Source: Nymphaea colorata
Lineage: Eukaryota > Streptophyta > Magnoliopsida > Nymphaeales > Nymphaeaceae
Assembly (NCBI RefSeq): GCF_008831285.2
Contig: NC_045147.1
Location: 23,460,981 to 23,524,980 of the forward strand
DNA length: 64,000 nt
Direction of reading: 5' to 3'
Shown here piece after piece: positions 37,562 through 49,600 of the stretch. Below the pieces are notes generated by a model. The model was not told the origin of the DNA, made no database searches, and was given only the letters and a program-made list of their open reading frames with translations. Positions within the stretch are counted from its first letter, which is position 1. Every line of letters starts with the position of its first letter. The position numbers were made by a program, and so were the translations under genes.

Positions 37562-40500
37562 CTAGCCGAGCAAGAAGTTGAACACATCGCTCAGAGAAAC
37601 GATGCCTTCAATTCTCTTGCTGCCAGCCTCCACAATGACAATTCGGCGTACACCTAAGACAAATTGAGATAAGGTAACTCTATAATCTGATAAATTTACC
37701 CAAAAGGAAACATCACCGTCAACTACCAATCATCACCTGGATTTGCCAACCGCTCCATGACTTTCTGAAGGGTGTCTGTCCGCAGACACATCTGACATCT
37801 CTGCCCATTAAAGAAACCACAAGGCGAATTCATATCTTGTCCTAACTGCAGTGCCTGGAAAATTCCACAAAAATTAGCCGATCTTTTCAAAATAGGCAAA
37901 CAAAAAATGACTTGCAACCGATTTATGCTTTCAAACAAGCCCAACCATAAGTAAAGCTATGTTTTCCCATTCCCACTGTTGCAGGTGTGAGAATGGGAGA
38001 CGAGAAGGCACTTCTTCAATGATAAGGTGGTTACTGAAAATTAACATTAAATGACACGTGTATCCTCTAGCCCTTTGTCTATGTATGTATGTGTTCATGT
38101 GTATATATACCATAATCCCCGATATGATATCATGAAAGCACTGCATGAACAGCACAATCCAGTCTCAGCGTCTCCAGTTAAAACAGCATTTTGCTGTTTA
38201 CATTGTATGCAACAGATGGGACAAAATGTAGCTTATTAAAAAACAAAATGTCTTCCACATAAAAGCATTGAAAATTCACAAAATAAAATTTAGACAAATG
38301 AACATGACCAAAATAAATATTTAGCAATCACCATGCAGGCAAGCATGTAAGGAAAAAAAAAACTCATGGACAATAGCAGGTTGATGAATCTGAAGACTTG
38401 AATGTACGAAACTTGATTGTCTGATGAAAGTGCAATTAAAAGTAGATATACCATTCACCAAGTAAAGAAGGATCAATAAATGAAATCATTAATAAATAGC
38501 TGTTACCTGGTGAACAGTTGTTTCATCAAGGTGAATCTGCGCATAAGCTTTATCTTTTGCCAAGGCTGTGATATCACTGTGCACAAAAAAGACTAACAGT
38601 TTCTGTTGATGTGAAAAAGAACACACACACACACACACACACAATAGTCATTTGAAGCTTCCTACACAAATGTCGTAAAATTTGAATATGAAATTTCACA
38701 AATACTGAAGAACAGCTTACCTTCTAGAATATATGTCAACAAGAGAATTGTTATCATCAACTATTGGTATGGAACTAACTTCAGCTGAAAACACATAAAA
38801 ATCATGAAGATCAGTTTCAGAATTCTTCAAAATCAGATAACCGACGGCGAGCTAGATAAAGCTTCTAAGAACAGAAAACCGACAAACCACCTACATATTA
38901 TTAGTAACAAACACACACACAGAGACCAATCTAGATACAAGTAGCGTTCATGAGGCTATATAGGCATGCATAGCATGTCGTACGCATCATAGCAAGAGTT
39001 ACAGGCTACAGTTGCTGCTTTTCTAGGCATCACAAGCTGGCTATGGGAAAGAGTAAAGGTTTCCCTCTTTCACAACTAGGACACCTGGCTGGCCTGTCAT
39101 CCTTCTGCCTCTCACCTCACAATTCATACAAGATCCATCTGAATACATATCGTTATCTACATTTAGAAAGCTATGTGCATTGGAAAAATTTTTGTATAGT
39201 TTGTTTAAGAGTTTTTATTGATCAAAAAAACAATCTGCTTCAATTCATATGCCTTAAGTTTCGGCAGGTCCATACATAAGATAAAAATAACACTTGGACA
39301 GAACCCACCTTGGAGTAACAAAGAGAGCGCAGAACCTAGTGATGCATTTGATTTCAGAGTAGCCAAATGGTGTCCACTTGAACCGCCAACTGTTGGAGCC
39401 CATGTACCCAAATTCATGGTGAAGATGGGCTGTTGTAATATTGGCAGGGAACTGGATGAGTGTCTAAAGTGTCGGCAAATACCTGAAATTTTTTTGACTG
39501 GTGTAAATGCCCGACTATAACCATAAAAGTGCATACATCATCATCCAAAAAGAAAAGGTTTACATTTCAGAATTCCTGAAAGGGAAGCAAGATGCAGCAA
39601 CTGTGGAAAACAGCCATCTGGCAAAGAAGTATGGATTATAGGAACTGTAGCTACTTTGTTCTGCAAAATCTTTAAAGCAACATCCTTCAAAGAATCATAA
39701 GGACTCGCCTGCACATGTTCAACCACTGCTTAGAGGGAGCTGCACAGCATAAACCAGAACATCCTACAAATAAGAGAAAAGTGCAATAAACAGCATTCTG
39801 TGGTTGAGCTACTGTCCTCAGGGTACATTTGCTTTGGTCAGTGATTGACTTCTTTAGCAGGTTCATGACTTTATGTCATCATTCATTATCACAAAAAGAA
39901 GAAAAGTCACAGGCTAAACCCACGCAGCCCACCCCTTCCCCCCCCCCCCCCCCCCAAAAAAAAAAAAATCCCAAACAAGAGTACAGCCTGCAATATTTTG
40001 ATACACTCCTTAAGAAAGCAATCACCCTTTAAACCTGTTCCCTTAAATCACAGGAACAAGCATGAACCTTTCACCAAAAAACACAACCATGATCTTTGAG
40101 CAAATAATTTCCAACATGTGGTGCAGTAGCATACTCCCCAAACCATAACGTCTTTCACTACAATACAACATCCATTTATAACCCAGAACTGCAAGAACTA
40201 AGAAGGACAACAGAAGAGCAAATCACTCTATCATAGGGCTTGTAGCTTCTAACTTTATGAGTTTATGTTGCCTATTAACAATTTCACAAAGTAATACGCT
40301 AAGATTTCACCATGCAGTCTATAAGACATGCACCAATATCCACATTGTAGAAAACATAGTTTATAAGGTACATAATCAGAAACAAGTGAACCATGGTAAA
40401 CTAACGATCTCGTGTAACTAAATCAGAAAAGGATGAGTTGTTCATTTCTAAGAGAATATCATCAACAATATAACCACGGATATGCAGCCTATGAAAGGAC

Positions 40501-43500
40501 GTCCTCAAAAAGGGTTGCTCATCCACTTGAAATGAATATGACGCGACTCCTCATGCATACAAACTAAGGCACCATAAAATTTGAAAAAATAAGCACAACG
40601 TAGAAACCCTCACATGAACAAGTGGTCTCCCAGCAGTTTTCCTGTGGAGGTGCAATTTCTCCTCCTTCCAAGCAGATATTGTGTGTGTCTCAAGCTCTTC
40701 TTCTGTCAGTATCGACCCATTGTTTCCAAGCTGCACCAAGAAAATTATTAGCATGGATCTAAAAGTCCAATTAATGGTCTCCAGACGCAGCAGTAGCACA
40801 GCATCATTTGAGACACATCGTTACATTCATTAACTTACAATGCATATGCACATTTCCCCCTTCATTGGTTATTTTCAGACTTCAGGTACATTGGCCTGTA
40901 TCAGCCAATAGATATCAAATCGGCCCCTCAATGAAAGAGGCCACCTAAGCTGGATCCTGGTTATCTTTTAACTGCTTAATTTTCTTCAACTATGCAATTC
41001 TAAAATATGAACATTCAAATTGATCCAACAAAAGCATCACAGGATACACTGCATCTTTTACAGATAGATTTGCCCATCAAACTGACATGTGATACATCAA
41101 TGGAAAATGGGGTCGAAAGAACACTTCGAGAGAAGATCACACACTCCTGAGACTATAGAACATAGGACGCACGACAGAGCGACGGGATAGACAGAAAGTC
41201 TATTTCTTTTGATCTGAACATGGATGGTGATCCCACGTTTCTGATGGCTTTACCAGAGACAAAAATGGATGAGTGACTTCAGAAGAAGATTGTCATTCTC
41301 CTCTGGACTTCTGACTAAAAAAGAACATCTAAGGAAAACCAAAAGTGGATTTCTTCTTGGCCCCGTTGACCATTCTACTCTTTAGAAAGAAAGTCCGCGA
41401 GCCTTTCTTTGAAAGAGCTTTTCTTCACCAAAGATGGCCAATTCGTCTATCTCCTCATAGAACATTGTTACTCAGATAAACATGAAAGGCCAATCGGGAC
41501 TAGAAATTTTATTCTTAATCATAAATGTGTTGAAATCTACAGGAACATGCATGATCTAGTAGCTACTTGATGCATTTAAAGGTAAAACTTCTTCATGTTT
41601 AGAAGTCATCTCACAAATCAGCACACCTAAACACCATTCGTGAAAATCTAGCAAGTTTCTCTTCCTAAATTGATTTGCCTATTGCTCTCAGGAATAAAAA
41701 AGCTTTACACACTTCACATTTCCTATGTACTTCATGTAATATATCTCACAAACTATATAATAAATCATCCAATTATGCCGATAGCATAATGGTTTTGTGA
41801 AAGTAAAAGCTCAAACTCAGAACCAGCTAGAAAGCGCAAGCAGGCCCTCTTTTACTTTTCATGATGAATAAATAATATTAAAACAAACGAATGGTAGGCA
41901 AAGCATTTCAAACCTGCTCCTGACTCACACTAGAGAGGAAACCAGCACTTTCTTCCACATACTATGAGACCTTGGAATACCAGTTTGTGTTTACCAAAAC
42001 AGCCTATCCTAAAATCTCCAATTAGCCAAGAGTCATAGAGTATGTTATAAAGAAATTACTTAGAATAAGATTTCGTAAAAACAATATGGCATTTCATTTT
42101 TAAATTCTAAGCCACAAGAAACTTGAAATTTTGAGATGTGAAATTTTTTGCATTCAACAGTCGACTGTCAAATTTCTTACATCAAACACTGGGAATCAAT
42201 TTTTTATTTCCTCTTTTAATAAATTCAAAATGAGGTTGTTTGGTTATTTACGTACAATATCTTAACTAGATGGAATATAAAAATAAAAAATAAACAAGTT
42301 TTATAACTAAGAAGCTTTCTGTAAAAAATTGACCAGAGGCAGAATCATCACCCACAAAACAACCACCTCAAAGCTATGCTACCAGATTGAACCAGCTCTA
42401 ATTCTTGGACCGGTTTAAGTTGGTTAAAATGTTTTTGAAACTGTAATTTGATATGTCAATGAACTGCAACTCATCTTGACCAGGGAAATAGATAAGCATG
42501 GGCAACAAACAAGAATCCAGATGCCAGCTAATTTTTGGATTTCTACAGTTAAAGCAACTCAGCCGTTTTACCAAATTAACAAATGTAGGTAAGAGTCAAA
42601 TAAGAACAAGTCGCACACTCAGTTCAAATAACCAGGCCCTTTTCATCAGTGACATATTAAGCAATGAAGAACAAGGCTCCCAGATGATCATACCTAAAAA
42701 GCTATACTAGCAAAAGAACTTCATTGTCATGAAGGAGAAAGGCCATAAAAGAGTTTTAAAAAAAAAATCAAGAGAAAAAGTAGGAAAACAATTTAGTAAA
42801 AGAGTAGAAAAAGTTAGAGAAAAAATAGGACAATAATTTACTTACTTCTCTTAGAATTAAAATAAAGTCCAATGGACTTAACACCCCAACAAATTTCCCT
42901 TGATAGAAATCCCAAAGAGGAGCTACTGGAATTCCCTGTAACATGTATGAAAAAAAATATAATGCTTGGATGAAAGAGAATAAAAGAATAAATATCAACT
43001 ATTGAACAGAAGAGGTAGAGAAAGAAACTCTGTACAATAAATGACTGCAAGCACCAACATAAATAAACTACCATGATACTATGTGCAGATTAGTATAAAG
43101 TATAAACTATTAGGAACATAGCAGTAACTTTTTCTCTTTTTGCTACAAAATATCAGCTTCCAGTTTCCTCTTAGTTCACAGTTTACAGCATAGCCACAAA
43201 ATATGGTTCTCGGATTCTTAATGGCGAGGTTTTTATTGGGCATTTTCTCGAAAAATTGTTTTTCTCAGGACAATATCGGAAATTTCATTTTAAATTTGAA
43301 TAAAATCCTAAAAATATATATAAAGATAAAATACATGAGAAACTAATAAGAAGACACAAAAAATAACTAGTGAAATGGTCTCGTAGTGATGATCAATATG
43401 ACAATAATAATTTAAGTTTAAACTTTTAAAGGAAGCAACGACAACATTTAACCTACTTTGCCCCTTCAAAAGGAGCTTAAAGAAATATAGGCTGATTTTG

Positions 43501-43635
43501 TATGATTTATAAGTCAAAAAAATTTTGAGTGTATTTTTGTAATAAAGGAAAAATATGAATGAAGCTAAAGAAATTTTATATCATAAGAGAAATGTTTAAA
43601 AGGGTCGAAGGGTTGAACCTCTTAAAGTTAAAACC

Positions 43636-43676
<41 letters not shown>

Positions 43677-46600
43677 CCAAGCCGTGCAACAGCCTCGCCA
43701 TGGGTAGCCAGTCATGATCTCTTTCAGTCGCTGGTGGCTGGCTGCTAACTCACCACTGCAGGAATCTTCTCACTGGTAACCCTCTTTGTCTCTTTTGTTC
43801 CTGGTGGCTCGCTGCTAACTCACCACTGCAGTAATCGTCTCCCTGGGACCCTCTTTCTCTCTTTTGTTGCTGTTGGTTAACTGGGGGGTCGATTGACTGC
43901 TGCCGCCATCAAGTGAGGGCATCATAAGGTTCCAGTTCCTCAATTTTTTTTTTAAGATGTACCCATGTTACTGTTAAGAAATATGATTTCTTATTGTTGT
44001 TATCTCTTAATTAGGTATTATCTTAGTTAAGAGCTAGTTTAGGATTAGTTAGGAATTAGTTTAGGATTTAGTTTATTTCTTTCTTTTCTCTTTATTTTTT
44101 ATTTTTTATTTTTTTATTTTTTTATTATTTCTGCCAAACTAGCCGTTGGCAGTTCCAACAGCTCTATTAAGAGCTGTTGGAACTAGCCCAACGGCTAGTT
44201 TAGCTCATCTCTTCTTATTCTCTCTTATAAATATCCTTGTAACAGTCTTTGTAAAGTATAAGCTGTGTTTTCCAGCCTTTATATTGTTTATTGAATGAGT
44301 ATTACTCTTCTTCACTTGGCCTTAGTGCCTTTTTGGTATTATATGTATTCTTTGTGACTGTTATAGTCACTTTTCACATGGTATCAGAGCCATTGGGCTG
44401 ATTCTCAAAGCTTGTTAAAGGCTGCTGCTGAGATTTTATGTTGCTGGTTTGATTGAAGAGATTCTTTGCTGGAGGATATAATTTCTTGAAGGCCTTTTTG
44501 CTGCGGTTGCTCACCAACTGTTTGGTGAAATTTCTAGAAGAGTTTTTTCTTGACTTCCTTGGAGATTATTGTTTCAAGTATTGCTCTCATGGAAGACTCC
44601 AAAGTTTCAATTGAAGGAGGAAGCTATTATGCTCCATACAAGCTTGACCGAACCAATTATACACTATGGGCAAAATGTTTGGAAATGCATATCAAAGGAA
44701 AATATTTATGGGGCTTCATAAGAGGTACGTCTATCCCTCCCACTCTCAAGTTGACCAAAATAGAAAATGGGATTGAAAAACAACTAGATGGAGTGGAAAG
44801 ACAAAATGCTATGAATGAATATTACAAAAAATTAGACGATTGGGAAGCTAAAAATTCTAGGATTAAAGAATGGATTTATGGAAGTATTGAACCTAGAATT
44901 GCCCAAAATCTTATGTATTATGAAAAGGCTAGTGAAGTTTGGGAATATCTTAAGGGAATGTTCACCCAAAAAGATATGGCCCGAAAGTATCTTTTGATTC
45001 AAAAGGCCCAAAGTATCAAGCAAGGAGAGAAAAATGTTAGAGAATTTTTCATGGAAATCTCTAGTGTATGGAATGAGTTAGATCAACTAAGTCCCGAACT
45101 AGGGTTGGACTGCAAATGCCATGAGATTAGAAGAAATGAAATAGATGAATTTCGGTTTTTTCAATTCCTTCAAGGGCTACGGCCCGAATTTGAACAAATA
45201 AGGTCAGCCCTTCTTTCTTCATCCTCTCCTCCACTCATTCATGAACTTCTTACAAAGCTAAGTGGAGAGGAAACTAGAATGAAATTATCCAAAGAAATGG
45301 ATAAAGATAGTGTTCTTGTCTCAAAACAAGAAGAAGAAAGAGCCTTAGCCGCCTCTAGACCTGGAAACAACATCAAGTCTTTTAGACCTCCTCACTTTAA
45401 GAATCAAATTAGAGGAGAATATAAAGTTATTTGCCACTTTTGTCATGAACCGGGTCACATAAGACCTAGTTGCCCAAAGTTGAACAACAATGAAGGACAA
45501 TCGCGGAATCTTGGAGGAAATTTTCTCAAAGGAGGAACTTCATATCCACAAGGAGGGCAACACAACCGGGGAATTTCATTTCCTCAAGGTGGACATTACA
45601 ACATTAGACAATTTGATCAAAGAAAGGCCGCAAATGTCACAAATGAAGGATGTGATCTATCATCTATATCCACAACGTTGAATCAAATCATGACAGCCCT
45701 TCAACCCATGATCAAGGAGTCAAATTCCGGAGCACTAGCAACAACGACATCCATCTCCAACACTCCTGGTATGTTTTCTTGGCTTTTAGATTCTGGTGCA
45801 TCTTTTCATATGACACCAAATATATCATCTTTGACCAAATTTGAAAGAACAAGAAAAGAATCAAATGTTGTTACCGCCGATGGAACTTCTTTAAGTGTTA
45901 AAGGGATTGGGAATTTTGAAAAAGAATTTGGAAAACAAAAATTTTTTGTTCCAAAAGTTAGTTATGTTCCTAAACTTAATCTTAACTTACTTTCTGTGTC
46001 ACAAATCTCAGATCTTGGATTTGATGTTGTTTTCTCATCAAATAAATGTTTGGTGCAGGATCACCAAACCGGGAGATTGATTGGGGAAGGTTTTAGAAAA
46101 GGGGACCTTTACTACATGGACAATTTATGCATCCCCAAAGAAAAGTTTTGTCACTATGTTGAAAATGTGGACATCAATGTTTGGCACCAAAGATTAGGTC
46201 ATCCAAATGTTAGAAAATTGTCTATGATGAACCCTACCAAGAATATTTGTATTGAAAATTTTAAATGTAATGATTGTATACATGGAAAAATGAAATCTTT
46301 ATCTTTTGGAGAAAGGAACTTCTTCTCTTCTTTGCCTTTTGAGCTTGTTCATTCCGATGTATGGGGACCCTCTCCTATCATGTCAAAAGGAGGGCTATCA
46401 TATTATGTGATCTTTGTTGATGACTTCACTAGGTATTGTTGGATATATTTCCTAAAATATAAATCCGAAGTTTTTGAGATATTCAAAAATTTTCACATGT
46501 TAGTACAAACACAATTCAATGCTAAATTAAAAATTTTAAGGACTGATTCCGGAGGTGAATACATTTCAAATGAGTTCGAAAGATATTTGAAAAACTATGG

Positions 46601-49600
46601 GATAGTCCACCAAAAATCTTGTCCAAGAACACCTCAACAAAATGGACTTTCAGAAAGAAAACATAGGCACATAATTGAAACAACAAGAACCCTTCTTATT
46701 TCCAAAAATGTGCCTAAAAACTTTTGGGCTGAAACCGCACTTGCCTCTGTTTATCTTATAAACAGAATGCCTTCAAAAGTTTTACATAATACCACTCCGT
46801 TTGAAAAATTATTCAAGTATGAACCCGATTTCAATAGACTTCGTATTTTTGGATGCAAATGTTTTGTTCTTAATGACAAGGCTGATAAGCTAAGTTCAAA
46901 AGTTATTGAATGTGCTTTTATTGGTTATTCTGAAACCCAAAAAGGCTACAAATGTTATGACTCAATTAAAGACAAGATCATTGTCTCAAGGAATGTAAGG
47001 TTTTGTGAAGATGAAAGTGGTTTTAAAAATTGTGGGGAGTCACAACACAATAATGATTATTCCTTTTTATTTAAGTTCCTTTCTCAATGTGATGATGAAA
47101 TGCATGATGGTGATGATAGCAACACTGGTGGTAATGATAGTAGAATGGCCAAGGATATAATCACTTATCATAGAAGAAACCGGCAACAAGAAGTTGGTGA
47201 AGAAGAACATCATGAGACCATTGATCTCCAACCAACTCAAAGTGGAGAAAACCTTAGGAGATCCACTAGAAATGTAAGACAACCCAATAGGTTTGTGTCT
47301 TATGAAACTTTTATTCCATCTCATAGAGCTAGAATTAATGCCATTCACTCTCACTTTGAACCTTCTACTTTTAATGAAGCATCCAAATATATTGAGTGGA
47401 AGAATGCCATGTTAGAAGAATTGGATGCCTTGAGAAAAGCCCAAACTTGGGAAATACAAGATTTACCTATAGGGAAAAAGACTATTGGATGCAAGTGGGT
47501 ATACAAGGTGAAAACTAAAAGTGATGGATCCCTAGAAAGGTATAAAGCAAGGCTTGTTGCCAAAGGTTACACTCAAGAATATGGTATTGACTATGAGGAA
47601 ACATTTGCCCCTGTAGCTAGAATGACTACTGTTAGGACCCTTATTGCTTTAGCATCTGTTAAAAACTGGAATATCTATCAAATGGATGTTAAAAATGCCT
47701 TTTTAAATGGGGATCTTATGGAAGAGGTTTATATGGAAGTACCACCAGGGTTGTCTGTTCCTCAAAGGAAAGTTCTTAGACTTAAGAAGGCTCTTTATGG
47801 CCTCAAACAAGCTCCTAAAGCTTGGTTTGACCGTTTTAATTCTGTTATTTCTGATTATGGGTTTCATTCTTGCTTAACTGACACTGCCTTGTTTGTTAAG
47901 TATACTACTGCAGGTATCATAATTCTTCTACTGTATGTTGATGATATGATCATTACAGGTAGTGATAAGAAAGGTATTAAAGAATGTAAGAAATTACTAC
48001 AAGAAACTTTTGAAATGAAAGATTTAGGTTTTCTAACGTACTTCTTGGGTATTGAGGTTGCATACTCTACTAGAGGATATTTTTTGTCACAAACTAAGTT
48101 TGCTGCAGAGATCATTGCTAAATCAGGCATAACAGATGATAAGGTCACAGAAACTCCTGAAGCAGTAGGAAGCAAGATGAAGATTGATGATGGAGTTCCA
48201 CTTGCCAATCCCACTCCTTACCGACAACTTGTGGGATCCTTGATGTACCTTAGCATCACTCGGCCTGACATTGCTCATGCAGTTCATACTGTGAGTCAAT
48301 TTCAACATGCTCCATCAACCGTTCATATGGGAGCTGTTCTTCGTATCATCAGATATATTAAGGGAACAATAAACAAGGGAGTATTTATGTCTTCCTCTTC
48401 CTCCTTGAACTTGATTGCTTATACTGATGCTGATTGGGGAGGAGATCCTAATGATAGACACTCAACTACTGGATTTTGTGTTTTTCTAGGAGAATCACTC
48501 ATCTCATGGAAATGCAAAAAGCAACAGAAAGTCTCACTATCCTCTACTGAAGCTGAATATCGAGCCATGGCTTCTACAACTATGGAAATTGTCTGGCTTC
48601 GCCAAATGCTCCTTGATATGGGAATAAAGATAGAAGAACCCACTGATTTATGCTGCGACAACAAGAGTTCTATCTACATTGCCAAGAATCAAACATTCCA
48701 TGAACGAACAAAGCATATAGAAATGGACTGTCACTATGTTCGTGAAGAATTTTTGAAGAAGACTATCAAACTTCCATATGTCTCCTCCGAGTTCCAGCTG
48801 GCTGATTTCTTCACAAAGCCTCTATGTTCTCCCAGATTCAACTTTCTTTTAGATAAACTTTCGGTGATAGCACCGTAAGTTTAAGGGGGGGTGTTAAGAA
48901 ATATGATTTCTTATTGTTGTTATCTCTTAATTAGGTATTATCTTAGTTAAGAGCTAGTTTAGGATTAGTTAGGAATTAGTTTAGGATTTAGTTTATTTCT
49001 TTCTTTTCTCTTTATTTTTTATTTTTTATTTTTTTATTTTTTTATTATTTCTGCCAAACTAGCCGTTGGCAGTTCCAACAGCTCTATTAAGAGCTGTTGG
49101 AACTAGCCCAACGGCTAGTTTAGCTCATCTCTTCTTATTCTCTCTTATAAATATCCTTGTAACAGTCTTTGTAAAGTATAAGCTGTGTTTTACAGCCTTT
49201 ATATTGTTTATTGAATGAGTATTACTCTTCTTCACTTGGCCTTAGTGCCTTTTTGGTATTATATGTATTCTTTGTGACTGTTATAGTCACTTTTCACAGT
49301 TACATAGAAAGGCACCAAAAAATGCGATAGCAACACATTAAATCTGTTTTCACTTTCATTTTCCAAAAAAATATCTGTGGCTATGGCTTACAGAAATCAT
49401 TCTTAATTACTTCTGCTTTCTTTTGATCAACCTGAAGCAAGACAGGAATTTTTCCATCAAATTTCATAGCTTAATTTTCTACAGTGAGCAAAAGCAGCAA
49501 ACTTTCGATTGTCTCCATAATGTGGTTATTGGATAATATCTAGATACACTAACTCTAGTGAGTTGTACTTCCTTCACTGGTTTCCTTTTTCTCCCTCTTC

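Larger units (their letters stand above)
43972..44378 (+). repeat. 5' LTR of the Copia element
   Basis: It contains a poly-T/A stretch, a 29-bp-stem hairpin (44136-44201), a TATA-like TATAAATA at 44226-44233 and an AT-rich 3' part. Transcription would start roughly 30 bp after the TATA box, so the hairpin falls in U3. The R/U5 limit was not determined. Confidence 0.97.
43972..49298 (+). mobile_element. Intact, recently inserted Ty1/Copia LTR retrotransposon
   Basis: The element is 5,327 bp. Two 407-bp LTRs begin TGTTAAG and end TTCACA, giving the expected TG...CA ends. The 5-bp target duplication GTTAC lies at 43967-43971 and 49299-49303. A PBS abuts the 5' LTR, a purine tract abuts the 3' LTR, and one uninterrupted gag-pol frame fills the interior. 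Domain order protease, integrase, reverse transcriptase, RNase H defines Copia. The LTRs differ at one site I can find (C at 44272, A at 49192), implying a recent insertion. It lies antisense to SNF4 within intron 5. Confidence 0.98.

Noticed and set aside
47864-48214. Minus-strand frame within the Copia element
   Set aside because: Shadow of the reverse transcriptase region.
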